NCBI RefSeq assembly: GCF_000619945.1
Contig: NZ_JHVC01000002.1
Span: 186,001-250,000 of the forward strand
DNA length: 64,000 nt
Direction: 5' to 3'
Origin: Clostridium lundense DSM 17049
GTDB lineage: Bacteria; Bacillota; Clostridia; Clostridiales; Clostridiaceae
The notes beneath the pieces are model-generated. The model worked only from the letters and a program-made list of their open reading frames with translations, did not search any database and was not told where the DNA came from. Shown here one piece after another: positions 36,665 through 44,895 of this stretch (the stretch's first letter is position 1; each line of letters begins with the position of its first letter). The position numbers and the translations under genes were made by a program.

Positions 36665-37135
36665 ATGGGTAAAGATTCAAGAAATAAAACTTTAGCAGAA
36701 AATAGAAAAGCAAGACATGATTATTTTATAGAAGAAAGTTTTGAGGCAGGAATAGAATTAGTAGGAACAGAAGTGAAATCCATAAGAGCTGGTAAAGCTA
36801 ACTTAAAAGATAGTTATGCAGATATAAAAAATGGGGAAGTATTTGTGTGTAATATGCATATAAGTCCTTATGAACAAGGAAATATATTTAACAAAGATCC
36901 TTTAAGAGAAAGAAAACTTCTTCTTCATAAACAAGAAATACTAAAGCTTACAGCATATACTGCTCAAAAGGGGTATACCCTAGTTCCATTATCTTTATAT
37001 TTAAAGAATGGAAGAGTAAAAGTATGTTTATCTGTAGCTAGAGGTAAAAAGGATTATGATAAGAGAAACACTATGTTAGAAAAAGCAGCAAAGCGCGACA
37101 TAGATAGAGAAATGAAGGAAAGAAGTAGATATTAA
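36665..37135 (+). CDS. smpB: SsrA-binding protein SmpB
   Basis: A 156-residue OB-fold protein that binds the tRNA-like part of tmRNA and brings it to stalled ribosomes. Signatures are AENRKARHDYFIEESFEAGIEL (with GTEVKSIRAGKANLKDSY following) and VCLSVARGKKDYDKR at the end. The basic C-terminal tail reaches the empty mRNA channel. The ATG is taken at 36665; AGTAGGTG provides a modest ribosome site. Its RNA partner ssrA starts about 165 bases later. Confidence 0.96.
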   Translation: MGKDSRNKTLAENRKARHDYFIEESFEAGIELVGTEVKSIRAGKANLKDSYADIKNGEVFVCNMHISPYEQGNIFNKDPLRERKLLLHKQEILKLTAYTAQKGYTLVPLSLYLKNGRVKVCLSVARGKKDYDKRNTMLEKAAKRDIDREMKERSRY

Positions 37136-37395
37136 ACAATAGATTATAAATATAACCTAATAATTACTATTGATAAATATCTAAAATTGATATATTATAT
37201 TAATTGTCGGGAGACAATAACAATTTAATATAAATGTATATTGTGAAATGAAGGTTATCGTTTTGAAGATTTAAATTAAATCTTGTAACCTCCTTAACAT
37301 GGGGGCGTACATGGTTTCGACGGGGGTAAGTTGTCCCTGGGAAGCGAGTCGAGGGGTCCTGGGCCCGCGTTAAAAAACTGGGAAAACAAATAAAC

Positions 37396-37425
37396 GCAAA
37401 CGATAATTTTGCATTAGCTGCCTAG
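37396..37425 (+). other. tmRNA proteolysis tag reading frame
   Basis: The resume codon GCA followed by AAC GAT AAT TTT GCA TTA GCT GCC and stop TAG encodes ANDNFALAA, a typical clostridial tag ending LAA for ClpXP-type degradation. It starts after the usual A-rich stretch (AATAAAC). Confidence 0.93.
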
Positions 37426-37634
37426 TTAGCAGCTCGTCAGCCTAAGAGTCCCACGACTTAGGGTCTGGCGTCGACAGTGGGGTACCGAGACTAGGAAAGC
37501 TTTGACCTAGGAACGGAATTTATGAAGCTACTGAAACCAGAAGCCTGTCCTTGGGCGTCTGGTAGAGGGAATGTTAAAATAAGGACTGCACTCGGAGATG
37601 CTCAGGGATTGCTACTTTCGGACAGGGGTTCGAT

Positions 37635-37903
37635 TCATAAGAGTCGCCTTATGAAGTGATTCATAAGTGAAAATCCGGCTTTATCGGTGAAACCGTAACG
37701 TGTTATGACGACGGCAATACCGAGTGGTATGTAGGGAAATCTAACAGCCACGTATCGACTCATAGGCTTCTAAGTCTTAAAGATATGAAGTACTAGGATA
37801 GAAGTTTTCAAACTATAATATAACTTCTATAACATGCCGGGGGACTTACTAAAAGTAAGTTCAAGATATAGTCAGCACCATTTGGAAACAATGGAATAAT
37901 GTG
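37635..37903 (+). mobile_element. Group I self-splicing intron in ssrA
   Basis: About 269 nt with the group I core visible by eye. P1: exon CGAU pairs with intron GUCG (37643-37646), giving the required U-G pair at the 5' splice site (U37634-G37643). P2: CTTATGAA-GTGA-TTCATAAG (37648-37667). P3: CGTGTTAT (37699-37706) / ATAACATG (37829-37836). P6-like ATACC-GAGT-GGTAT. P7: GAC (37843-37845) / GTC (37871-37873) with the conserved TTCAAGATATAGTC. P8: CTTACT / AGTAAG. P9: CCATT / AATGG. It ends in G37903 (omega G). The 3' exon start TC can pair with GA at 37641-37642 as a short P10. There is no ORF inside. Confidence 0.9.
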
Positions 37904-37925
37904 TCCCCTCGCCTCCACCAAGAAT

Positions 37926-37958
37926 AAGCTCTATACACAATATGTGTATAGAGCTTTT
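37926..37958. terminator. Terminator shared by ssrA and the convergent endonuclease gene
   Basis: AAGCTCTATACAC / GTGTATAGAGCTT, a 13-bp stem starting 5 bases after the ssrA CCA, followed by T on the + strand. The endonuclease stop codon lies in the T-run. Confidence 0.75.
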
Positions 37959-38376
37959 ACCTTATCTTCATAAACCTTTCATAAAAGAGTTCTTTTGCTT
38001 GGAGCATTTCTTTAGAATACCTTCCATTTCGAGGTGTTACTTTTTTATATTCATTTATAATTATTATAGCTCTTTCCTTTTTTTCATTGATTATTAAGTA
38101 AGGATATATCCAGGTTAAAAGTTCAATTGCATCATTATATTTTAGTTCGTATGTATACGAGTTTTTATGCTTATCAGGATTATAGTTTCTTTTAGATTTA
38201 ATTGTTCCAGTATTTAATTTGTGCTTTATCCATTTTAATAATTCCATACTTGTTGAACTTATACTAATACACGGGGCAGGAAATTGATTGTTATGAAATT
38301 TAATAAGCATAATACTTCCTTCACCATCTATAATTCCTGCAATATAAGCAGTCTCTTCTGATGTCAATGAGTTCAT
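37957..38376 (-). CDS. LAGLIDADG homing endonuclease (single motif)
   Basis: A 139-residue protein with one LAGLIDADG motif near the N terminus (AYIAGIIDGEGSI), so it would act as a homodimer. The rest alternates strand and helix, rich in Lys and Ile, ending in a helix. The start at 38376 (MNSLTSEET) has AGGA 8 bases upstream; ATGs at 38382 and 38385 are alternatives. It lies outside ssrA, 36 bases past the CCA end, on the opposite strand. Such enzymes usually sit inside the intron they mobilise. By position it is the obvious candidate for the ssrA intron. The frame is intact. Confidence 0.85.
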   Translation of the reverse strand: MNSLTSEETAYIAGIIDGEGSIMLIKFHNNQFPAPCISISSTSMELLKWIKHKLNTGTIKSKRNYNPDKHKNSYTYELKYNDAIELLTWIYPYLIINEKKERAIIIINEYKKVTPRNGRYSKEMLQAKELFYERFMKIR

Positions 38377-38495
38377 ATACATCATCCTAATAATATTTCT
38401 ATATTTATATAAGAATATTATTATCTATCAGGGGTAGGATTTTACAGAAGATTTATTTTTTACATTGTTATCAAATTAGTGATACTACAAGATTT

Positions 38496-38530
38496 AAGCC
38501 AGTGCTTAGTGCCATTAAGCATTGGCTTTT
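38496..38530 (-). terminator. Terminator after the ECF S-component gene
   Basis: AAGCCAGTGCTTA / TAAGCATTGGCTT, a 13-bp stem with one G-T pair, just past the stop of the leftward gene. Confidence 0.65.
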
Positions 38531-38541
38531 AAGTGTCTTAA

Positions 38542-39147
38542 TTACTTTTCATCTGATCCTACTGGTAGTAAAAATCCTGATTTTTTTAAAATTGGCATTA
38601 TAGCATTATAGATTAAAGCTATCAATATTACAGATACTATTGCATTAAAAAATGTAGTAAATGCGCTTAGCTTTGCTAAGACTGATGCAGCCTTTTGAGG
38701 TTGTCCTAGAATGTATTGTTTATAAAAGTATCCTACAATAGGATCAAAAACAACATTAAAAGATAGTCCACAAATAGATGCAATAATGCTCCATTTAAAT
38801 ACGTATTTCTTATTATTGCTTTTGGTTATTTTGGCATAGTTGTGTGCAACTAATCCTGTTATTAAGCCAATACAAAATTTTAATACAAATGTTTTTGGTG
38901 CTACTAAAATATATACGGGATCTAGTAAATCAGCTATTGTCATTCCTATAGCTCCAGCTAATCCTCCGTACCATCCACCAAGAAGTAAAGCAGCTAATAC
39001 ACAGAAAGTATTGCCAACATGTAATGAAGTTGCATCTCCTCCTGGTACTGGAATTTTAATTTGAAGAAAAGTAAATGATACAAAACATAAAGCCGCAAAT
39101 AATGCAGTCTGACTTAATTTTAAGATTTTTATATTTTTATTTTTCAT
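38542..39147 (-). CDS. ECF transporter S component (vitamin uptake)
   Basis: A 201-residue membrane protein with about six helices: the substrate-specific subunit of an energy-coupling-factor importer. It contains ALFAALCFVSFTFLQIKIPVPGG at the N terminus, HVGNTFCVLAALLLGGWYGGLAGAIG and a final LLPVGSDEK tail, in the ECF_trnsprt family style. No ECF ATPase or EcfT genes are nearby, so it would share a common module encoded elsewhere. The start is at 39147 (GGAAGGG 8 bases upstream); an upstream Met lacks a ribosome site. The substrate is not evident, and no riboswitch is obvious in its leader. It is divergent from padR. Confidence 0.85.
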   Translation of the reverse strand: MKNKNIKILKLSQTALFAALCFVSFTFLQIKIPVPGGDATSLHVGNTFCVLAALLLGGWYGGLAGAIGMTIADLLDPVYILVAPKTFVLKFCIGLITGLVAHNYAKITKSNNKKYVFKWSIIASICGLSFNVVFDPIVGYFYKQYILGQPQKAASVLAKLSAFTTFFNAIVSVILIALIYNAIMPILKKSGFLLPVGSDEK

Positions 39148-39248
39148 ATAAGAACCCTTCCTTATAATTAATATTTTTTTCATGAAAATTATACCAATAT
39201 TATAGTACTAAAAAGATATTGAAACAATTGTATGGATACACTTGTTTG

Positions 39249-39306
39249 TTGACATATATATCATTTAATGATATATTATATTAAATGATATATCATTAAA
39301 TGATAT
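39249..39306 (+). promoter_or_regulatory. padR promoter with palindromic PadR operators
   Basis: TTGACA (39249-39254), a 17-base spacer and TATATT (39272-39277). The palindrome ATATCATTTAATGATAT (39258-39274) fills the spacer and reaches the -10 box; a second one, ATATCATTAAATGATAT, is at 39290-39306, and a half site follows. This fits autorepression by the PadR protein. Confidence 0.75.
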
Positions 39307-39336
39307 AAAAATAAATGATATGGAGAGGAAAATGAT

Positions 39337-39678
39337 ATGCCGCGAAAAGATTCTATTGATGTAGGAGAACTAACAGATTCTGCTTTTTACATATTATCAA
39401 GTGTAGTGGAGGAAAAACATGGATACTTAATCATGAAAATTATTGAAGAGTTAACTAATAATGAAGTGGTTATTGGTCCTGCATCACTTTATACAACATT
39501 GAAAAAGCTTTTAATAGCAGGACTTATTGAATTAAATGCTGCAACAGATGAAAATAAAAAAGTATATAAAATTACAAGTTTAGGACGTGAAATGCTTGTA
39601 AAGGAGATTGAACGAAAAAAAAAGATGGTGAAGTTTGCTGAGCACTTTTTGGGAAAAATGGAGGGGGATGTGAAATGA
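39337..39678 (+). CDS. PadR family transcriptional regulator
   Basis: A 113-residue PadR with a winged helix: LTDSAFYILSSVVEEKHGYLIMKIIEEL, then GPASLYTTLKKLLIAGLIEL and a short C-terminal dimer helix. GGAGAGG lies before the ATG at 39337. It overlaps the next gene (DUF2812) by 4 bases; PadR-DUF2812 pairs are frequent in Firmicutes and often respond to cell-envelope or drug stress, though the signal here is unknown. Strong palindromes in its promoter point to self-repression. Confidence 0.93.
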   Translation: MPRKDSIDVGELTDSAFYILSSVVEEKHGYLIMKIIEELTNNEVVIGPASLYTTLKKLLIAGLIELNAATDENKKVYKITSLGREMLVKEIERKKKMVKFAEHFLGKMEGDVK

Positions 39679-40400
39679 AAAGTAAGTATGTTATGATAAA
39701 TGGATTTGCCTTTAGTGAAGAAAGTGACATGAAAATATTGGGGAATTACGCAAGGGAAGGTTGGATATTAGAAGATATAGTGGCAGGTTTCTTTTATAAA
39801 TTAAAAAAAGATATACCTAAAGATATAGAGTATAGCTTAGATTATCAAAATGAAGCAACTGAAGAGTATTTTAGTCTGTTTTCAGCAGCTGGTTGGACAC
39901 CTGTTATTTCTTTAGATAATGGAATACATATTTTTATGGCACAAGCAGGCACAAAGCCAATCTATAGTGATCGTGAATCAGAGATTGATAAATATGATAG
40001 AGTGAAGAAACAAACCAGTAAGGGAACTGTTTATTCTTTAATTACAGCTATTGCTCTTACGATTTTATTAGTTATTTCTGCAATTGCCATAAGACCTATT
40101 TTTCTAATTGTTTTATTATTATTGATAGTAGATATTTTTGTGTTTATTTTTAATTTTATGCCTTATTTAGCATATAAATCTCGTGTAAAACAGCTAAATA
40201 AAAATGGTAAATGTGATGGAGGAATAACTTCTAGTAAAAATTTATGGAAAATAGATGCGTTTACAGGCATTGTTTTCATGATCATAGGTATAATGGATTT
40301 TGTTGAGAAAAGCTACTTTGCAACTTTCTTTATTCTTTTGGGCATTTTCTATATTATTTCAAGTCTAAATAAGTATAAGCAAAAGAAAAAGTCTTTATAA
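39675..40400 (+). CDS. DUF2812 domain membrane protein
   Basis: A 241-residue protein with an N-terminal soluble DUF2812 domain (about 1-110; FKLKK-like segment FFYKLKKDIP, and LFSAAGWTPVISLDNGIHIFMAQ) and four C-terminal membrane helices in two pairs (about 117-165 and 190-232). It is translationally coupled to padR, and the function is unknown. Transcription probably ends at the hairpin 165 bases downstream. Confidence 0.85.
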   Translation: MKSKYVMINGFAFSEESDMKILGNYAREGWILEDIVAGFFYKLKKDIPKDIEYSLDYQNEATEEYFSLFSAAGWTPVISLDNGIHIFMAQAGTKPIYSDRESEIDKYDRVKKQTSKGTVYSLITAIALTILLVISAIAIRPIFLIVLLLLIVDIFVFIFNFMPYLAYKSRVKQLNKNGKCDGGITSSKNLWKIDAFTGIVFMIIGIMDFVEKSYFATFFILLGIFYIISSLNKYKQKKKSL

Positions 40401-40564
40401 AATTATATTATAAGACATAAAAATGGTCATATGTATCTTTGTTAGATTGTTTATAGGTACATTTTACTAATCATATAAGCTTTATATATAGTATGTATAT
40501 AGTGCTTTTAATTTATGTTGATAATTTTCGTATAATTTAGATAGTGATAAAAATTTTAATATAG

Positions 40565-40594
40565 CTGTGTTAGTAATTCTAACACAGTTTTTTT
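40565..40594 (+). terminator. Terminator downstream of padR-DUF2812
   Basis: CTGTGTTAG-TAATT-CTAACACAG followed by seven T. The remainder of the 380-base gap 40401-40782 shows only AT-rich sequence, with no clear gene or conserved RNA. Confidence 0.8.
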
Positions 40595-40782
40595 ATATTT
40601 AAATAGCAAATGTGTATTTTAGTCACCTTGAGTGGTTCAATTTGGCTGTTAGGGTTGATACATAAAAATAATGTAATGAGGAAAAAGTATTATTATTGTA
40701 ATTGAAATTAAACAACAATATAAGAAAATGGATATGAATTGTTTAGCAAAGTTGGAACAAGCTATAAAACGAGGTGAAAAAA

Positions 40783-42294
40783 ATGGATTCAGGCGAGAAG
40801 TCAACAAAAAAACTAACTTTGGTACCTTTGACATTGATGATTTTCACATCTGTTTATGGATTTAACAATATTCCAAGATCATTTTACAAAATGGGTTATG
40901 CTGCTATTCCTTGGTACATTTTTTCAGCAATAACTTTCTTTGTTCCGTTTGCATTAATGGTAGCTGAATTTGGTTCTGCTTTTAAAGAGGAGAAAGGTGG
41001 AATTTATTCATGGATGAATAGATCCATTGGTCCGAGATTTGCGTTTATTGGAACATTCATGTGGTATTGTTCTTATGTAACTTGGATGGTTAACGTTGCA
41101 TCTGGTATGTGGATTCCAGTATCAAATGCTATATTTGGAAAAGATACAACACAAAGTTGGACTTTATTTGGACTTCAAGGGCCACAAGTTTTAGGAGTGT
41201 TGGGAATTATATGGATATTGGTGGTAACTTATACATCAACTAAAGGTATTGAGAAGATAAAGAAAGTAACCTCATTAGGTGGAAGTGCAGTTTTATTATT
41301 GAATGTGTTTCTTTGGGTTGGTGCTATAGCAGTACTTGTAGGAAATAAAGGACAGTTAGCTCAGCCAATTGAAGGAGTGAAATCATTTACACAAACACCA
41401 AATCCTAAATATGTTGGAAACATTATTGCTTCGTTAGCATTTGTAGTATATGCTCTATTTGCTTATGGGGGAATAGAAGCTGTAGGTGGATTAGTTGATG
41501 AAACTGAAGATGCGGAAAGAACTTTTCCTAAAGGAATTCTTATTTCAGCAACTGTAATATCAGTAGGGTATTCATTAGGAATATTGCTTGTTGGTGTATT
41601 TACTAATTGGGGAGCTGTAATGGGGATTAAAGAGGTTAATCTGGGAAACGCAAGTTATATAGTTATGTCTAATTTGGGATATTCACTTGGTACAGCTTTT
41701 GGAGCAAGTGAAAGTATAGCCATGGCCTTGGGACGAGGTGTTGCAAGATTTGTTGGACTTTCAATGTCACTAGCATTGTCAGGTGCGTTCTTTACACTGA
41801 TGTATTCACCATTAAAACAGTTGATTGAAGGAACGCCAACTAAATTATGGCCTGGAAAGATTGGAGAGACAAGAGATGGATTACCTATCAATGCTATGTG
41901 GATTCAAGCTGCTATAGTTTGTATAATGATAGCATTAGTGTCTTTTGGAGGAAGTTCAATGGCTGCATTCTTTAATATACTTATTTCCATGACTAATGTA
42001 GCCATGACACTTCCATATATGTTTATAGCTATTGCATTTCCTTATTTTAAGAATAAAGAAGAAATTAAGAAACCCTTTGTAATATACAAAACTCAAGGGA
42101 TTGCAAATTTTTGGACTTGGGTAGTTATTTTAACAGTAGGGCTTGCCAATTTGTTTTGTATAATACAACCAGCTATAGAAGGAGATATGCAAACAACAAT
42201 TTGGAGTATAGCTGGACCAATAATATTCTCAGTAGTTGCATGGTTAATGTATAGCAATTATGAAAAGAAAAATAAAGGTGGCATTTTGAAATAA
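40783..42294 (+). CDS. yjeM: APC-type amino acid permease, YjeM-like (glutamate/GABA family)
   Basis: A 503-residue permease with about 12-13 membrane helices. The N terminus (LTLVPLTLMIFTSVYGFNNIPRSFYKMGYAAIPWY) and the AYGGIEAVGGLVDETEDAERTFPKG region match the YjeM branch of the amino acid/polyamine/organocation superfamily. It resembles glutamate:GABA antiporters, but no decarboxylase gene is nearby, so the substrate is unproven. The start is the ATG at 40783 after GAGGTG; GTG 40774 lies within that ribosome site. It is monocistronic. Confidence 0.88.
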   Translation: MDSGEKSTKKLTLVPLTLMIFTSVYGFNNIPRSFYKMGYAAIPWYIFSAITFFVPFALMVAEFGSAFKEEKGGIYSWMNRSIGPRFAFIGTFMWYCSYVTWMVNVASGMWIPVSNAIFGKDTTQSWTLFGLQGPQVLGVLGIIWILVVTYTSTKGIEKIKKVTSLGGSAVLLLNVFLWVGAIAVLVGNKGQLAQPIEGVKSFTQTPNPKYVGNIIASLAFVVYALFAYGGIEAVGGLVDETEDAERTFPKGILISATVISVGYSLGILLVGVFTNWGAVMGIKEVNLGNASYIVMSNLGYSLGTAFGASESIAMALGRGVARFVGLSMSLALSGAFFTLMYSPLKQLIEGTPTKLWPGKIGETRDGLPINAMWIQAAIVCIMIALVSFGGSSMAAFFNILISMTNVAMTLPYMFIAIAFPYFKNKEEIKKPFVIYKTQGIANFWTWVVILTVGLANLFCIIQPAIEGDMQTTIWSIAGPIIFSVVAWLMYSNYEKKNKGGILK

Positions 42295-42312
42295 ATTGTA
42301 TAATTATTGAAG

Positions 42313-42360
42313 CGTGTAGTTTTGATAACATAATTCTAGTTATCAAGATTACACGTTTTT
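42313..42360 (+). terminator. Terminator after the permease gene
   Basis: CGTGTA / TACACG with an inner TTGATAAC / GTTATCAA helix, followed by five T. Confidence 0.8.
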
Positions 42361-42449
42361 GTCATAAAGAATTATATAAAACATGATAAAATATGATTAG
42401 TATTATATAAAAGTAAGATTTTTTAAAAAATTAGGAGGGTATTTTAATA

Positions 42450-42900
42450 ATAAAAAGCGAAAAAGAGAAAATGATTTCTGGCGAAGTTTATAACACTTTA
42501 GATTCACTTCTTCAAAAAGATCAAACGAGAGCAGAAAACTTACCAAAGAATATAATTTAATAGAGAAAGATGAAGGTGAAAAAAGAATAAAAATTTTGAT
42601 TGCTTAATGTTGGATACCTGTGAAATTAAAATAGGTAAAAATTGTTTTATGGCACCAAGAACTTGTATTTATACAGCATGCCATTCATTAAAACCAGAAG
42701 AGAGAAATACACCGACCTGCTTTGGTAAGCCAGTTACAATTGGAAAGAATGTGTGGATTGGTGGAAACTGTGTTGTACTTCCTGGAGTTACAATTGGAGA
42801 TAATGTAGTAGTTGCAGCTGGTTCCGTTGTAACTAAAAATGTGCCAGACAATGTAATGGTAGCTGGGAATCCTGTAAAAATTATTAAAAAAATTGAGTAA
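42450..42900 (+). pseudogene. Decayed maltose/galactoside O-acetyltransferase
   Basis: After a good GGAGGG site the usual start ATG reads ATA (42450). The frame then gives KSEKEKMISGEVYN, the family N terminus, but breaks with a stop after about 34 codons. A second frame (EYNLIEKDEGEKRIK) continues to another stop near 42606. The third piece, 42607-42900, is the C-terminal left-handed beta helix (CPHSL-like ACHSLKPEERN, GKPVTIGKNVWIGGNCVVLPGVTIGDNVVVAAGSVVTKNVP type hexapeptides). The middle section is missing. At least a start mutation, a frameshift and a deletion make it nonfunctional. Confidence 0.85.
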
Positions 42901-43016
42901 TTATTAAATGGCCTAAAGATTAGAAAAATAAATTAAGAGTATGAATTGTTCATGCTATAATAAGTAATAAGTATTGAAAAATAATTATATATAAATATTT
43001 AAAGGTTGTGGTAAAT

Positions 43017-43709
43017 TTGTATAGTATTATGATCATAGAAGATGACAAGAAAATGGCTAAACTTATAAAAAATCATTTGGAGAAATACGGATATAAGGCA
43101 TGTTTAATTAAAGATTTTTCAAATATAAAAGATGAATTTCTTGAATGTAAGCCAGATCTTGTTTTAATGGATATAAATCTTCCCTTCTTTGATGGTTTTT
43201 ATTGGTGCAGTGATATAAGAAGTCATTCAAAAGTACCTATAATATTTATATCGGCTAGAGATTCAGATATGGATCAAGTTATGGCAATAGATAATGGTGG
43301 AGATGAGTTTATAACAAAACCATTTTCTTATGATGTATTGTTAGCAAAAATAAAAGGTGTATTAAGAAGAGTATATGGTAGTTATTCTAAAGGAGCTACA
43401 GAATTTTTAAAAGTTGACGATTTGATACTATATATAAATAATAATGTATTGGAGTTTAAAGGGAAAAAAGTTGAACTAAGTAAAAATGAATTTTCTCTCT
43501 TACTATATCTTGTTAAGAACGTAAATAAAATTGTTTCAAGGGATACTTTACTTGAGATCCTTTGGAGTGATACTGACTTTATTGATGATAATACTCTTTC
43601 GGTTAATGTTACAAGACTTAGGAAGAAATTAGAGGAAGTAGGTATTACCAATGCTATAGAGACAAAACGTGGACAGGGATATATGCTTATTAATAATTGG
43701 ATAGAGTAA
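43017..43709 (+). CDS. OmpR-family response regulator, BceR-like (module 1)
   Basis: A 230-residue response regulator. The receiver domain (1-118) has the acidic pocket IIEDD, phospho-acceptor Asp52 in LVLMDINLP, Thr/Ser in FISARDS and Lys in TKPF; a C-terminal winged helix (about 130-225) follows. FDGFYWCSDIR is typical of BceR regulators. The start is uncertain: TTG 43017 gives MYSIMIIEDD with AAAGG upstream; GTG 43008 is the alternative. Kinase, ATPase and permease genes follow in the order RSAB. Confidence 0.92.
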   Translation: MYSIMIIEDDKKMAKLIKNHLEKYGYKACLIKDFSNIKDEFLECKPDLVLMDINLPFFDGFYWCSDIRSHSKVPIIFISARDSDMDQVMAIDNGGDEFITKPFSYDVLLAKIKGVLRRVYGSYSKGATEFLKVDDLILYINNNVLEFKGKKVELSKNEFSLLLYLVKNVNKIVSRDTLLEILWSDTDFIDDNTLSVNVTRLRKKLEEVGITNAIETKRGQGYMLINNWIE

Positions 43710-43725
43710 AGAGTTGGTGAATAAA

Positions 43726-44775
43726 ATGAAGTTTATAGATTTTTTGAAAGATAGGATAGCTTATACAATAGTTTATTTTATAAGTATATCTTTAGCTATT
43801 TTAATAATGTATTTAGCCATATCTATAAAAGTAATAGAATTTCCTATAGCAAATATATTGTATGCATATTTGGTTTCTATAGTTATATTTATAATATTTT
43901 TTATATATGAATATTTAAAAATAAGGACATTTTATAAACGGCTCTATGAAGTATCCAATTCTGAAAATATTATAGATGATGTTATAAATGTAGGTGAAGC
44001 CAGAACTATAGAGCAAAGGCTTTTTGTAAACACATTGAAAAAGTTGCATAAGGAATATGAAGGTAAAGTTTATAGATATGAAGATATCCAAAAGAATTAT
44101 TCAAACTTTATAAATCAATGGGTACATCAAATGAAAACACCTGTATCTGTAATTAATCTAATATTACAGGAAGAAAATACATCGGAATTTAAAGAGATTT
44201 TTGACAGTATTGGTGAAGAAAATGAAAAAATATCACAAGGTCTTAATATTATGTTATATAATGCAAGAATAAATGAATTTAATCATGATTTTAATGTGGA
44301 AGATATAGATATACTGCTGATTTTAAGAAAAGTAGTAAATGATAATAAAAAATTACTTATTAGACATAAGATATTTCCTGAAATAATAGGTAAAACCACA
44401 ATTGTTCAAACAGATAAAAAGTGGATATACTTTGTTATAAATCAAATTGTTATTAATTCAATAAAATATACAGCTGTAGTAAAGAAAGATAAAAAAACTA
44501 TAAAATTTAATATACAAGAAGGTACTACCAAAATAGTTGTGAGTATTGAAGACAATGGAATTGGTATACCAAAGGAGGATTTAGGGAGAGTATTTAATGC
44601 TTTCTTTACAGGTAAAAATGGTAGAAAAACCTCTGAATCTACAGGTATGGGAATGTATTTATCAAAACGTATTTGTGAAGAGCTTGGAAATAAGTTGTAT
44701 GTTGAATCAGAAGAAGGAAAAGGAACAAAATTTTATATCGACTTCTATAAAGGCAAAAATATATTTAAATTGTAA
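43726..44775 (+). CDS. BceS-like intramembrane-sensing histidine kinase (module 1)
   Basis: A 349-residue kinase with two membrane helices (about 12-32 and 41-62) and almost no extracellular loop: the intramembrane-sensing type that detects peptide flux through its partner ABC exporter. The phospho-acceptor is His134 in NQWVHQMKTPVSVI. The ATPase domain has the N box (FVINQIVINSIKYT), DNGIGIP and GESTGMGMY-like ESTGMGMYLSKRI. The start is the ATG at 43726 (GGTGA upstream). A terminator follows it before the ATPase gene. Confidence 0.92.
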   Translation: MKFIDFLKDRIAYTIVYFISISLAILIMYLAISIKVIEFPIANILYAYLVSIVIFIIFFIYEYLKIRTFYKRLYEVSNSENIIDDVINVGEARTIEQRLFVNTLKKLHKEYEGKVYRYEDIQKNYSNFINQWVHQMKTPVSVINLILQEENTSEFKEIFDSIGEENEKISQGLNIMLYNARINEFNHDFNVEDIDILLILRKVVNDNKKLLIRHKIFPEIIGKTTIVQTDKKWIYFVINQIVINSIKYTAVVKKDKKTIKFNIQEGTTKIVVSIEDNGIGIPKEDLGRVFNAFFTGKNGRKTSESTGMGMYLSKRICEELGNKLYVESEEGKGTKFYIDFYKGKNIFKL

Positions 44776-44810
44776 TCTTTCAAAGTTGTAATGTTCATAT
44801 TTAAAATGAA

Positions 44811-44845
44811 AGAGAAATCGATACTAAGATTTCTCTATTTTTTTT
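44811..44845 (+). terminator. Terminator between kinase and exporter of module 1
   Basis: AGAGAAATC / GATTTCTCT followed by a long T-run. It separates regulator expression from exporter expression. Confidence 0.8.
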
Positions 44846-44895
44846 ATAATAAAGTCATAGTCTTCGAAGAATATATAAAGTAGGAGGTTTTTATT

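Larger units (their letters stand above)
37301..37920 (+). ncRNA. ssrA: tmRNA gene, interrupted by a group I intron in the T loop
   Basis: The 5' end GGGGGCGTACATGGTTTCGA and the 3' end CGCCTCCACCA pair as acceptor stem GGGGGCG / CGCCTCC (one G-T pair) with encoded CCA. The gene spans 620 nt, too long for a one-piece tmRNA of about 350 nt. Removing 37635-37903 leaves 334 + 17 = 351 nt and restores a T arm AGGGG-TTCGATT-CCCCT exactly. The tag frame lies at 37396-37425. A long hairpin (AAGGTTA.. with AAGATTTAA / TTAAATCTT, 37251-37295) precedes the 5' end and may guide processing. Until the intron is removed, the T arm cannot form, so the RNA should not be charged with alanine. Confidence 0.93.

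Noticed and set aside
37635..37903. Permuted or two-piece tmRNA as the reason for the long gene
   Set aside because: Acceptor strands, tag and CCA are in standard order, and the extra sequence has group I intron helices and exact T-arm restoration on removal.
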